Assembly: GCA_020638675.1 (NCBI GenBank)
Contig: JACKID010000001.1
Span: 620,001 to 684,000, forward strand
Origin: Planctomycetota bacterium
GTDB lineage: Bacteria > Planctomycetota > UBA8742 > UBA2392
Direction of reading: 5' to 3'
DNA length: 64,000 bases
Within the stretch, counting starts at the first letter, position 1, and each line of letters starts with the position of its first letter. Shown piece by piece: positions 1 through 8,786 of the stretch. A program made the position numbers and the translations under genes. The notes under the pieces are model-generated. The model was not told where the DNA came from. It did not search any database and saw nothing but the letters and a program-made list of their open reading frames with translations.

Positions 1-383
1 GCTTCCTTCAGTTTGCCGTTGCTGCGGATCTGCGGCTTCGTCAGGCGCCCCTCAATCTGCGGCAGGGAGCGCAGCATCGATCCCTTCACGCAGATCACGC
101 CCTTGTTGTGCCCGTCTTCGTGGCCGCGGATGTCGACGACCTTGCCGTCGCGCAGGCCGACATTGATCGTGCAGCCCGTCCCGCAGAACCGGCAGACGGC
201 CTTGTGCCACTCATCGGCCGTGGCCGCGGGGATCATTGCCTCAAGTACGCCCCAGCCTCCGAACGCGGCGGCTGTAGCGGCGCCCAGCCCGCCCATCGCC
301 CACAGGAACTCGCGGCGCGAGAAGTCGTTGGGTACAACGCGGGTCATTCGCCCGGACGGGCTTGCTGGTTGTTCGTCGTTCAC
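1..383 (-). CDS. Molybdopterin oxidoreductase (formate dehydrogenase-like) alpha subunit, N-terminus only
   Basis: Only the first ~127 codons are in the window; the gene runs off the left edge. Reading from a GTG at 383, residues ~22-45 form a twin-arginine signal (SRREFLWAMG followed by an Ala/Gly-rich hydrophobic stretch), so the enzyme is exported folded. Then CRFCGTGC followed by HNKGVICVKG gives the four cysteines of the N-terminal 4Fe-4S domain of the FdhG/NapA molybdopterin family. Which reductant or oxidant it uses cannot be read from this piece. It lies 83 bp downstream of selB on the same strand, which suggests a selenocysteine formate dehydrogenase, but the Sec codon would be outside the window. 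An ATG at 347 is an alternative start. Confidence 0.85.
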   Translation of the reverse strand, partial: MNDEQPASPSGRMTRVVPNDFSRREFLWAMGGLGAATAAAFGGWGVLEAMIPAATADEWHKAVCRFCGTGCTINVGLRDGKVVDIRGHEDGHNKGVICVKGSMLRSLPQIEGRLTKPQIRSNGKLKE

Positions 384-466
384 GATGCCGCCTCTCGACC
401 AGAGCGTGCATTCGATAGGGCGTCAAGGAAAGACGAATTCCAGACAGGCGAGACTGAATTGTCACA

Positions 467-2386
467 TCAGCGCAATGTGCGGATGCCGTTTACGTTCTTG
501 GTTACGCCCTGGGCGTCGAGCCATTCCAGCAGCGGGATCAGGAACTTGCGGCTGGTGGGGATGATCTCCTTGAAATCCTTCGCCGCGGCTTCACCCTTGG
601 CCTGCAGGAATTGGGCGGCAGCTTCCTTTACCCACGCCAGCGCCTTGGTGCTGAACAGCACGCCGCCTCCCAGCACGTCCGCGCGGCCGCTGCCTACCAG
701 GTAGTCTACTGCGTTCTGAGTAGCCTGCGGGTTTGCGCCCGCGGCCTTGGCCAATTCCTTGAGCGTTGGAGGGTTAAGCTCGGCCTGCTCCAGTTGGATC
801 GCGACGCGCTCGACCACTTTCTTGTCGTCGTCGCTCAGCTTGCCGCCCTGCCCGGGCAGGCCGAGCAGTGCACCGCGCTGGTCAATCACCCCTGTCTCCA
901 GACCTTTTTCGAGGATTGGGGCGAAGGTGCGGGCGTCCACACCCAATTGCTGCTGCACGCTGGGGATCTTCATACCCAACTGCGCCGGGTGCGTTTCGTG
1001 GTGTTTCTGCAGAATCTCCACCAGGCGCTTTTGCGCGCGCGGCCAGGCGTCTTTGTGCACGAGCGCTTTGCCGGGCCCGAACTCACTCAGCACGCCGGCT
1101 TCGATCAGTTTTTGCGCGATTTCCGCGATTGCATCGCGTGCGAGTTCAGTGGCCGGGATCAGCCGGTCGCGCGTGATGCCGCCGGGGCCCGCATCCAGCG
1201 CGGCCTGCTCGACTCGCTTGGCTGGGTCATCGGCCGAGGCCGCCCAGGCGGTCAAGGACTCGAGCAGCGCTTCGTCCTTTCGCGCCAGCTTGCCGGCCTC
1301 ACGCCGGACTACTCGGCCACCGCCGAGCGTGACGGCCGGTGACGGCTGGCGCAGGATGAAATGGTCGCCGATACCCGCCACAACCGGGTCCTCAAGCATC
1401 ACCTCACAGATGCAGCATTCACCGGGATTCAGCAGTGTACGATCCAGGAATTGGATATGACCGACGACCTCGCTGGTGCCCACGTGGAACTTGACCTCGG
1501 CGCGATGCTTCATCGGCCGTGCGGCGCTCTTCAGAAGACAGAGATCCAGACTGAAATAGCGAGACGGTTCAAACACACCCGGCGCGCAGAGAGTGTAGCC
1601 GCGCTCCACCTTCGTGTGGTCAACGCCGGTTAAATTGAAAGCCGATGAGTGCCCGGCGCGCGCTTCCTCGATGCTGGAGTGATACGCCTGGATGCTGCGG
1701 ACTTTCGCCTTCTGCTCACCGGGCATGACGACCAGTGCATCGCCGACCTTGATGTGGCCGCTGACCGGTACGCCGGTCAGCACTGCGCCTTGACCCTTGG
1801 CAGAAAAGACTCGCTGCACGGGCATGCGGAACACGCCCTTCGTGTCGCGGGGCGCGGTTTCTTCAATCACCTCACCGATCGCCTTCCACAGGTCGTCGAT
1901 GCCGGCGCCTGTGATGGAGCTGAGAGGCACCACCGGAGCGCCCTCAAGAAACGTCCCCTTCACGAGATCGCCAATGTCTTCCTTGGCCAGCTCAACTGTG
2001 TCCTCATCGACGGTGTCGATCTTGGTGAGTGCCACCAGCCCGTGGCGGATACCCAGCAGCGTCAGGATTTCCAGATGTTCGCGCGTCTGAGGCATGACGC
2101 CGTCGTCGGCCGCAACCACCAGCATCACGATGTCGACGCCGCTGGCGCCGGCGACCATGTTTTTTACGAATCGCTCGTGTCCGGGGACGTCGATGATCCC
2201 GACCCGGAACTGATCCTTGAACAGGAAGTTCGCGAAGCCCAGGTCGATCGTGATTCCCTTGTCCTTCTCTTCCTGCCAGCGGTCCGGATCAATGCCTGTC
2301 AGCCGCTTCACGAGGGTGCTCTTGCCGTGGTCGATATGCCCGGCTGTGCCGATTACGACGTTGCGGATTTCAGCGGAAACGGTCAT
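467..2386 (-). CDS. selB: Selenocysteine-specific translation elongation factor SelB
   Basis: 639 residues, a normal SelB length. An EF-Tu-like GTPase domain opens the protein: G1 GHIDHGKST (~15-23), KGITIDLGF, G3 DVPGHERF and G4 TKID. Domains II and III follow, then winged-helix repeats over roughly the last 250 residues that in this family bind the SECIS hairpin. SelB delivers Sec-tRNA(Sec) to in-frame UGA codons. The ATG at 2386 directly precedes the P-loop region, so the start is secure. The next gene downstream is an FDH-type molybdoenzyme, the commonest bacterial selenoprotein, so the two probably form one operon. selA and selC are not in the window. Confidence 0.96.
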   Translation of the reverse strand: MTVSAEIRNVVIGTAGHIDHGKSTLVKRLTGIDPDRWQEEKDKGITIDLGFANFLFKDQFRVGIIDVPGHERFVKNMVAGASGVDIVMLVVAADDGVMPQTREHLEILTLLGIRHGLVALTKIDTVDEDTVELAKEDIGDLVKGTFLEGAPVVPLSSITGAGIDDLWKAIGEVIEETAPRDTKGVFRMPVQRVFSAKGQGAVLTGVPVSGHIKVGDALVVMPGEQKAKVRSIQAYHSSIEEARAGHSSAFNLTGVDHTKVERGYTLCAPGVFEPSRYFSLDLCLLKSAARPMKHRAEVKFHVGTSEVVGHIQFLDRTLLNPGECCICEVMLEDPVVAGIGDHFILRQPSPAVTLGGGRVVRREAGKLARKDEALLESLTAWAASADDPAKRVEQAALDAGPGGITRDRLIPATELARDAIAEIAQKLIEAGVLSEFGPGKALVHKDAWPRAQKRLVEILQKHHETHPAQLGMKIPSVQQQLGVDARTFAPILEKGLETGVIDQRGALLGLPGQGGKLSDDDKKVVERVAIQLEQAELNPPTLKELAKAAGANPQATQNAVDYLVGSGRADVLGGGVLFSTKALAWVKEAAAQFLQAKGEAAAKDFKEIIPTSRKFLIPLLEWLDAQGVTKNVNGIRTLR

Positions 2387-2524
2387 GGCCTGATTGTCGC
2401 CCAGTTCTGCGGAAGGGCAATAGACAGTGGGCGCAAGCAGAAGCGCAAAGAAATGCTGGCTCGAATTCAGCCCACGAAGGCCTTACACTAGGCGCAAGCC
2501 CCCCATTGGCTTAGACTTCCGTTT

Positions 2525-5311
2525 GTGAACAAACTCGTCTACGAGTCTGAGGGTAAGTCGGTCGAAGTACCGCTGACGAATCGGCCGGTATCGTTTGGTC
2601 GTTCCGATGATGCCGACCACCCACTGCCGACGAAGACCGCCAGCCGTATCCACGCGCAGGTGTTTCCGCGTGAGCGCGCATGGTGGATTGAAGATCTTGG
2701 TTCCAGCAACGGCACTCTCGTAAACGGCAACAAGATCGCCAAGCCAATGCCCCTGGTGCCGGGCGACGTGATCACCGTCGGCGACGTCAAGCTGACATTT
2801 CACGGAGATGCCGCGCCCGACAAGGGCCCACCGGATCACCTGATTGCCCGGGTCGTGTTTCAGGGCGACAAGTCCAAGCCGCCCCTTGAGACGCTGATCC
2901 GCGATCGCATCACCATTGGCCGCAAGCCCGACAACACGCTGCAGATAGAGAACAAGGCAGTTTCGGGCCATCATTGCGAGTTAATCAACCGGCAGGGCGC
3001 CTACGTGCTGCGAGACCTGGGCAGCAGCAACGGAACGTACATTTCCGGCAAGGCCGTAACCGAGCACACGCTGCGCAACGGCGATGTTCTGATGCTGGGA
3101 AAGAAGGTCCCCGTCTACTTCATTGACCCGGCGGGTCAGGCAGCGCAGCAGCCGGCTGCCGGGGGACCTCCGCCGGCCCAGGGACAACCGGAAGTTACGC
3201 CGGAGCACATTCCACCTCGCACCGCACCCAAGCCCGCGTCGTCGGCGGCCGGTGCCAGTGACCGCGGCGTATTCAAGCCCGTGGGGGAAGGCCAGGCCGC
3301 GAAAAAGAAGCTCAACCCGCTGCCGCATGTCGGCGTCGGCCTCGGGCTTGCATTGCTGTTCGTGCTGGCGGGCTGGTTGCTTGGAAGCGTGATATCCGGC
3401 GTAAAGAACCGCCCGAAAGACGACCCGAACGTACGAGTACCGGAGGCGGCATTGGCCGATCCCGCAATGAGCTTCGAAGGCGAGATCGACAACGGCGGCA
3501 ATCCCGAAGGTTGGACCGCCAGCTTTGAGGCCGCGGCGGGAACGAAGACTGAATTGCTCGCCGATCCGGAGGACCCGTTCGACGGCACACGCAGCCTGCG
3601 CGTAACGGCCGAAAACATGAACGGTACCGGAACGCTCGTGCTGCAGACCACCCAGGCGCGCAAGCTCGACCTTGGTGGCGCATTTCAACTCAGCCTGTGC
3701 ATGAAGGGCGAGGGTGCGAGCAAGGTTGCGGTGGCACTGTCAGCCCTGAATGAGAAGGGCGATGTGGTTACCCTCGCGGCCGGCTCGTTCGTTGGAATCA
3801 AGGGTACAAGCTGGCAGCAGTTCACCATGAACGGCATGACGCTGAATGCACCTCCACAGGAGGCCCAATTGCGGCTCCTCATCGCCGGCTCGTTCTCACG
3901 TCTCTGGATCGACCGCCTGGAGCTTGCCAAGACCGTGGACGACCTTGCCACGAAGCCGTTCCGCGACCTGGATGCCCCGAATCTCCAGCTCACGTTCAAC
4001 GATCGCATGGCGGCGCAGGCCGTGGTGACGAACGGCGACGGGCGGTCGGCGCGGTTTCAGCCAGTTCTAACTTCGTTCAATGACAGGCAGCTTTCCGAGA
4101 GTGAGCTGTGGGCAGTCAGTGCCGTCAAGCCGGACAGCGTTACGTACTCCGCGATGATGCCCTCCGCCGGCGACGCGGCTGCCGCGCGCGTTCGGGCGGT
4201 AGGATACAGCAACGGCTACTTCAGCGAGCACGGGCTGCGCGTGGAATGGGAGATGACGCAGGGCTCGGCCTCGGCGCTGGCGGTCCAGATCATTCTGCCG
4301 ATGCCGCCTGGCGCGACCATTGCGGTTGCCGACCGTCGCGGCTATCCGATGGCGCTTGAGCGAAATGCAATTCACGCATATCCATATTCGACCATTAGCG
4401 AGCTTATGGTGAACGGCTCCGGTCTCAGCGTCAGTTTCCCGCGCGGCGCCGTCGTGTGGTTTGACCTGTCGCAGCCGGGCGAGTTGATCGCGACGGTACG
4501 CAGCGCCGCAGACAGCGATCGCAAGAGCGTGAAGATCGACGTCAACACCCGCCCGCTGATGTTCGCGCGACTGTATGAGCGGCTGCTCGACGAAGCAGCG
4601 CGCCTGCAGGAGGCTGAGCACTACTCGGCCGCTGAGGCGCGACTGAAGTACCTGACGGACCCAGCGCGCGCTGATTCCGATCTTCCTGCGATCGGCACAG
4701 CGAGAAAACGCCTGCAGGACATCGCCGTGCATCGTGTCGATTTGCGAACGCGCACTGACGACGCGTGGGATGCCGTTCAGTCGGCGCGGAACAAGAGCAG
4801 CGTGAACGATGCGAAAAGTCTGGTGATGCAGTACATCTCGCAGTTCCCCGGCGACCCTGTCATCGACGAGATGAACAAGCGCCTCGATAGCCTCGACACC
4901 TGGGCGGCAGAGATGAAGCTGCAGGCGCGTCCGCCGGAGGAGATGAAAATCGCGGAAACCACTGCAAAGCAGCTGTACGACGCCGCCGATGAAAGCGCGA
5001 AAGGCCAGGACCCGAACCTGTTGCTCGCGCTCGTCATGCTGGAAACCATCATGCGCGAATACGCGGACACGTCCCAATACAACAACGCCAAGGCGCTCAA
5101 GGCCGAAGTCGAACGCCGCCTGAATGATCCCGCTGAGCAGGACCGCGTGATCGACAAGGAACTCGCAGGCATCGACGAGGACATCAAGTTCCAGGACTGG
5201 AATCGTGGACGCAAGCGGTGCCAGGACCTGTTCAAGCGCTTCCCGAACTCGAAGCGCACGCGCGACATCATGAAGCGCCTGAAGACGATTGAGAACGCGT
5301 TCGATGGCTAG
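2525..5311 (+). CDS. Double-FHA membrane protein with C-terminal TPR-like region
   Basis: 928 residues starting at a GTG. Two forkhead-associated domains come first: one at ~20-85 (SFGRSDDADHPL, then DLGSSNGTLVNG) and one at ~120-190 (TIGRKPDNTLQI, then DLGSSNGTYISG); both keep the Arg, Ser-Arg/Gly-His and SSNGT phosphothreonine-binding elements. A Pro/Ala-rich linker leads to one membrane helix at ~268-290. Outside the membrane there is a beta-rich, carbohydrate-binding-like segment (~310-470), a middle domain, and a helical TPR-like tail (~680-925). The family presumably reads Ser/Thr phosphorylation in the cytoplasm and acts in the envelope; the exact role is unknown. It sits alone between divergent selB and tRNA-Val. 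Confidence 0.85.
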   Translation: MNKLVYESEGKSVEVPLTNRPVSFGRSDDADHPLPTKTASRIHAQVFPRERAWWIEDLGSSNGTLVNGNKIAKPMPLVPGDVITVGDVKLTFHGDAAPDKGPPDHLIARVVFQGDKSKPPLETLIRDRITIGRKPDNTLQIENKAVSGHHCELINRQGAYVLRDLGSSNGTYISGKAVTEHTLRNGDVLMLGKKVPVYFIDPAGQAAQQPAAGGPPPAQGQPEVTPEHIPPRTAPKPASSAAGASDRGVFKPVGEGQAAKKKLNPLPHVGVGLGLALLFVLAGWLLGSVISGVKNRPKDDPNVRVPEAALADPAMSFEGEIDNGGNPEGWTASFEAAAGTKTELLADPEDPFDGTRSLRVTAENMNGTGTLVLQTTQARKLDLGGAFQLSLCMKGEGASKVAVALSALNEKGDVVTLAAGSFVGIKGTSWQQFTMNGMTLNAPPQEAQLRLLIAGSFSRLWIDRLELAKTVDDLATKPFRDLDAPNLQLTFNDRMAAQAVVTNGDGRSARFQPVLTSFNDRQLSESELWAVSAVKPDSVTYSAMMPSAGDAAAARVRAVGYSNGYFSEHGLRVEWEMTQGSASALAVQIILPMPPGATIAVADRRGYPMALERNAIHAYPYSTISELMVNGSGLSVSFPRGAVVWFDLSQPGELIATVRSAADSDRKSVKIDVNTRPLMFARLYERLLDEAARLQEAEHYSAAEARLKYLTDPARADSDLPAIGTARKRLQDIAVHRVDLRTRTDDAWDAVQSARNKSSVNDAKSLVMQYISQFPGDPVIDEMNKRLDSLDTWAAEMKLQARPPEEMKIAETTAKQLYDAADESAKGQDPNLLLALVMLETIMREYADTSQYNNAKALKAEVERRLNDPAEQDRVIDKELAGIDEDIKFQDWNRGRKRCQDLFKRFPNSKRTRDIMKRLKTIENAFDG

Positions 5312-5382
5312 CAACCCTCAGCCGTTACAGCAGGGCCGCCCGCTTGACGCCAAAGGGGCCACTGCTAGCGTGCGCGCCACAA

Positions 5383-5459
5383 GGACCGTTAGCTCAGTTG
5401 GCTAGAGCGCTACCTTGACACGGTAGGGGTCACTGGTTCGAGTCCAGTACGGTCCACCA
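5383..5459 (+). tRNA. tRNA-Val (GAC anticodon), CCA encoded
   Basis: A complete cloverleaf: acceptor GGACCGT pairs with ACGGTCC, D arm GCTC/GAGC, anticodon stem CTACC/GGTAG with loop TTGACAC (anticodon GAC), and T arm ACTGG/CCAGT with TTCGAGT. CCA is encoded. This is the intact gene at the left edge of the tandem islands; its 3' part has been duplicated by integration. Confidence 0.97.
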
Positions 5460-5460
5460 C
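5415..5460 (+). repeat. attL core (tRNA-Val 3' portion), copy 1
   Basis: 46 bp from TTGACACGG to CCACCAC inside tRNA-Val, identical to 33844-33889 and matching 44 of 45 positions at 40682-40726. Sequence to either side differs between copies, which sets the repeat boundary. Confidence 0.93.
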
Positions 5461-5466
5461 CTTGAA

Positions 5467-5499
5467 GCAAACGCCGAGGCCCTAAACCTCGGCGTTTGC
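5467..5499 (+). terminator. Terminator-like hairpin after tRNA-Val
   Basis: Perfect 13-bp stem GCAAACGCCGAGG / CCTCGGCGTTTGC with a 7-nt loop, 7 nt beyond the tRNA CCA. It was probably carried in by the island, because unrelated hairpins occupy the same place behind the other two att copies. No clear T tract. Confidence 0.7.
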
Positions 5500-5551
5500 G
5501 CGTTTCCGGACGATCCCATCCAAGTCTAGTGTGGTCAGCCATGGTCGGAAA

Positions 5552-5575
5552 TGGTGTTACAAACTGGTGTTACAA
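5552..5575 (+). promoter_or_regulatory. Tandem TGGTGTTACAA repeats (putative integrase arm sites), island 1 left
   Basis: TGGTGTTACAA occurs at 5552-5562 and 5565-5575, between the att core and the integrase gene. The same 11-mer is paired beside the att copies at 33760 and 40598 and occurs singly at 33936. Location and spacing are those of arm-type integrase or excisionase sites; the binding protein is inferred. Confidence 0.7.
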
Positions 5576-5633
5576 GGTGCTGTTTGCCGCCAAGAAAACG
5601 TGCTAGTTTTTGTCGTGGAGGCGGCGCGCAACG

Positions 5634-7223
5634 ATGGTACGACGGCAGGGCAGCGTAAGCATCAAGCGAAAGCGCAAAACGCTGGACGGCGTGTTTGAAG
5701 TGACGTTCCGTGACCCGCGACGATGGCAGGACCCGAAAGACCCTAGCCGGGGGCGGAAAGTCGTCCGCAAGTCCCTGAGAACGAACGATCTCGGCTTGGC
5801 CCAGAAGTACAAGGCCGACCTTGAGCGTCTCATCAACGACCGCAACCTCTGGAAGGTTCCTCCCGACGACATGCCGCTGGTCGTCCGCGAAATCTGGCTC
5901 GGAGCACGTGCTGAAGTAGAGGTTTCCACCAAGCACGGTGAAGTTCGACTGCCGTGGTCGAGCGAGGTCAAAAGGCCAACAGCGTTGAAGGTCAACGCAC
6001 CCGATGATTTCACAGCTGTCGCAGACGATGACGGCGAGTGGCCAGGCCTTGTAGAGTTCGAGTTGCCTTACCCGGAAGCCGCAAAAACTCTGACCGTGGC
6101 CGAGGCGTACAGACTCGCGGTGGCCGAAATCGAAGACTTGCGGAAGGCCTACGAGCGTCAAGCATTCGAACTGAGGGACTTGAAGGAAGAGAAGGCGGCT
6201 CTCGAGGTCAAACTTCGGCGGTACAACAAGCGCGCTGCGAAGGCTGCGAAGGTTGGGACGCTGGCAGAGGAAGCTGAGAAGTACCTGAAGGACTACTACA
6301 CCCGGAAGGTTAGCAAGAAGCGACACGGCATCATGCGGAGCACAATCAACCGCTTCGTCGAGGACATGGGAAGGGACAGAAAAGCCGACGACATCAGCGA
6401 AGCTGACGTAACCAAGTACGTCCAGAGCTACCACGCCGCGGACGGGAAGGCCATCACCGAAGAACGACGCCACGCGATTCGACTCGCCGTCTGCACCTTC
6501 ATGGAGACCGTTACGGACGGCGTGTTTGATCGCAAACGAGTGAAGCGCGTATCAACCCACTCCGTCGAGCGCGAACGTCGCACTCCCGTCTACCTGGAGC
6601 CGGCCGAGGCGGCGGCATTGCTGAAAAAGATGGAAGAGCTTCACGGCCGGTACTGGCACGACTTTGCCGCGATCCAACTTCACATGGGCTGGCGGCCGAC
6701 CGAAGTCGCGCTGCTGCAGAAATCCAACGTCACCAAGACGCATATCGAGCTCATGCCAGTCAAAGATGAAAACTTGGGGACGTGGCATGCCAAGACGGGA
6801 CGCCGAGTTGTCCAGATCCATGATGATGTGGCGGGCGTGGTGAAGCGGCGGATGAAGCAATCGGATGGCCTGCTCCTGTTTCCCTTTCCCAGGACGAAGT
6901 CTTCGAAGGGCAAACTCAACAAGAGGCGCACCGATGCTAAGGGCCTTCTTGAAGAGGCGTGGGACCCGGACGTGCTGTCGAAGCAGTATCTGCCCAAGTT
7001 GAGAGGCGCCGCGAAGGCGGCCAAGCTCCAGAAGAAGGTGGACTCGCGTACGCTTCGCAGGACATTTGGAAGTCTTGCCATACGTTCCGGCGTGTCAGTC
7101 GAAGCCGTCGCGACGATCATGGGGAATCGGCCGCAGATTGTGCGCAAGCACTACGCCCGGCTTCTTCCCGACGAAGTATCGCTCGACGGCATAACTTTTG
7201 CAGCGGGCACCAACGAAGAGTAG
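5634..7223 (+). CDS. int: Tyrosine recombinase / site-specific integrase
   Basis: 529 residues. The C-terminal catalytic domain has the box I Arg in HMGWRPTEVALLQ (~352), the beta-hairpin Lys in HAKTGRRVVQI (~385), box II Arg in RTLRRTFGS (~470) and the nucleophile Tyr in IVRKHYARL (~505). The usual His of the HxLR motif is Arg, and the usual GH is GN. The N-terminal half has a basic AP2-like arm-binding stretch and a coiled-coil/SAM-like core-binding region (~150-300). It should catalyse island integration and excision at tRNA-Val. ATG 5634 is chosen over an in-frame TTG at 5610 because GTGGAGG lies just upstream of it. It is the first gene inside the left att site. Confidence 0.93.
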   Translation: MVRRQGSVSIKRKRKTLDGVFEVTFRDPRRWQDPKDPSRGRKVVRKSLRTNDLGLAQKYKADLERLINDRNLWKVPPDDMPLVVREIWLGARAEVEVSTKHGEVRLPWSSEVKRPTALKVNAPDDFTAVADDDGEWPGLVEFELPYPEAAKTLTVAEAYRLAVAEIEDLRKAYERQAFELRDLKEEKAALEVKLRRYNKRAAKAAKVGTLAEEAEKYLKDYYTRKVSKKRHGIMRSTINRFVEDMGRDRKADDISEADVTKYVQSYHAADGKAITEERRHAIRLAVCTFMETVTDGVFDRKRVKRVSTHSVERERRTPVYLEPAEAAALLKKMEELHGRYWHDFAAIQLHMGWRPTEVALLQKSNVTKTHIELMPVKDENLGTWHAKTGRRVVQIHDDVAGVVKRRMKQSDGLLLFPFPRTKSSKGKLNKRRTDAKGLLEEAWDPDVLSKQYLPKLRGAAKAAKLQKKVDSRTLRRTFGSLAIRSGVSVEAVATIMGNRPQIVRKHYARLLPDEVSLDGITFAAGTNEE

Positions 7224-7258
7224 TCCAGCACTTCCGATATTAGGCGACACCAAACCTG

Positions 7259-7293
7259 CCTGACAACTGCCCAAGGGGTGGGTGCTTGTCAGG
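7259..7293 (+). terminator. Inverted repeat after the integrase gene
   Basis: Stem CCTGACAA / TTGTCAGG with a GC-rich interior, 35 bp after the integrase stop. It may end integrase transcription. The remainder of 7224-7471 shows no gene. Confidence 0.5.
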
Positions 7294-7471
7294 TGTTGTC
7301 GTCTGTTACGCCATAGATCGCCATTTGCACAGATTGTCTAGTTCCACCTCGCGCAATCACCCGTCGTGAGATTGCTCATGGTCAAGCCGCTGCAGAACAT
7401 GAAAAGGTATTTACTCAGTCCTTCTCCAGTGTCCGAGCACGATTGGCGTGCCCGCTCTGGAGATAATCGCA

Positions 7472-7807
7472 ATGACATATGTCCTCCGCGAGGCTGACCT
7501 TGAGCCTCTGCCGCCCCTACTCACCTTCGAGGAGGTCGCGGCAACGCTTCACGTAACCGTCCGATCAGTTCAGCGCTATGTCCAGCAAGACCGTCTGAAG
7601 ATCGTCCGTACCCACCACGGTCAGCGGGGGAAGCCACTCGTACCCCGTCGCGCGCTTGCTGCTTTTCTCAGTGAGGGAGAGCGAGTCTCCGACGCTCGCC
7701 CAAACATTGTACGGATTGCGGATATCTGCCGGTCCATGCCCGCGCAACGTCCTCGGCCGTACCCCGATCCTAATGTCCCAACACTAAGGGGCCAAAACGA
7801 TGAATAG
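7472..7807 (+). CDS. Excisionase-like helix-turn-helix protein
   Basis: 111 residues. The segment TFEEVAATLHVTVRSVQRYV followed by a basic wing and PRRALAAFL is the winged-helix fold of MerR/Xis-type small DNA-binding proteins, which bend att DNA and direct excision or act as element regulators. The ATG at 7472 has GGAG about 10 nt upstream; an in-frame GTG at 7448 is less likely. It is the second gene of the island after the integrase. Its stop overlaps the start of the next gene by 8 nt, so it probably heads a four-gene operon ending at the hairpin at 10154. Confidence 0.75.
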   Translation: MTYVLREADLEPLPPLLTFEEVAATLHVTVRSVQRYVQQDRLKIVRTHHGQRGKPLVPRRALAAFLSEGERVSDARPNIVRIADICRSMPAQRPRPYPDPNVPTLRGQNDE

Positions 7808-8786
7808 ACTTCCTTATAACACTGGCGAGCGAAGCGCTTTGCCCCTTGGGGTGGAAACGGCTCTTCATGTACTGGGAGTGGCGTACTCGGCTCCCCTCGA
7901 AGTCACGGCAGAGCTTGTTGCGGCGCTTACTGCCCGGATACGACGGGTTCGGCAGCGTTCCTTGGAGCGTTACTTTGCCAGCGATTGGGCGTTCTGTGAC
8001 AAGCAACTGCTGTTCGAAATCTTCCGCTTAGTAGCTTCACGCTTCTATGTCAGCGGCCAAGGTCGGGTCGAATTTGCCGCGCCCGGCGGAGACCCTGAAA
8101 GGGTCTTGTTTGAGGTGCTTAGACAGCTCTCGGCCGACGCCGCTGTTGAGCTGCAATTGGGTGCCTGGCACGGATTGCCGGTCCGATATGCCGAAGTCTG
8201 CTCGGCGGTCACGCCGGTTGGAGCTGCCAGCTTGGCTGCCAATCTCGGCGCGCAGGTCGAGCCCCAACTCACCAGGGCCAATCGCATGTTTCTATACGCG
8301 TGGCCGTGGCTGTGGTCGCTTGGAGACCCCGCGCAGACGTTGATTGCCGAGTTGGTTGTCTACCGACTCCTGCCTCACCTTGATCGCACACATGGCGTCA
8401 CCAAGGTTGAGATCCGGCCGCTGAGCGCCATGAAAGTCCGCTCAAAGGACCGCTTAAGCGATGTGCATGCGGGGTGGAGCAGCTACGAGGACTGGCACGT
8501 GTGCTGTTCCTGCTGGGCTGACTGGTTGAGGGGCGTTGTTGCTGCCCACGATCCCTGCCCTGTTCCGACGAAGTGGAGGACCGCACCGTTCGAGCCGTTT
8601 GGCCCGGCTCCGCAGGTATGCGGGAAGTACTTGGGGCAGGCCAACGGCGGCGGTGGATCGGCACCGCTGAAGCGGGTTCCGTACCATTGCCAGCCACTCA
8701 CTGACGCCGAAATGAAGGGTCTTACCAAGCGCCGAGGTCGGGGACGCGTGATGATGCGGCTACGCGGCGAAAGGAGGGGGAAATGA
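7800..8786 (+). CDS. Unknown protein, paralogue of its downstream neighbour
   Basis: 328 residues; I do not recognise a family. It has no signal peptide or membrane helix. A central block GDPERVLFEVLRQL...LQLGAWHGLP (~95-122) aligns with ADPELQLYTVLQKL...LQFQSWLVLP in the next protein. A C-terminal block (PTKWRTAPFEPFGPAPQVCGK) aligns with PPQWKAVPLDFSQAPRPACGR there. There is a Cys/Trp-rich stretch (WHVCCSCWADWL, ~236) and a very basic C-terminus. It overlaps the excisionase-like gene by 8 nt and the next gene by ATGA, so all three should be co-translated. Confidence 0.7.
   Translation: MNRLPYNTGERSALPLGVETALHVLGVAYSAPLEVTAELVAALTARIRRVRQRSLERYFASDWAFCDKQLLFEIFRLVASRFYVSGQGRVEFAAPGGDPERVLFEVLRQLSADAAVELQLGAWHGLPVRYAEVCSAVTPVGAASLAANLGAQVEPQLTRANRMFLYAWPWLWSLGDPAQTLIAELVVYRLLPHLDRTHGVTKVEIRPLSAMKVRSKDRLSDVHAGWSSYEDWHVCCSCWADWLRGVVAAHDPCPVPTKWRTAPFEPFGPAPQVCGKYLGQANGGGGSAPLKRVPYHCQPLTDAEMKGLTKRRGRGRVMMRLRGERRGK

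Noticed and set aside
4067..5314. Minus-strand frame of 415 codons in the FHA gene
   Set aside because: Shadow of the TPR region; no domain and no start signal.
5610..5633. TTG start for the integrase
   Set aside because: The ATG at 5634 has GTGGAGG at a proper distance, while the TTG has none.
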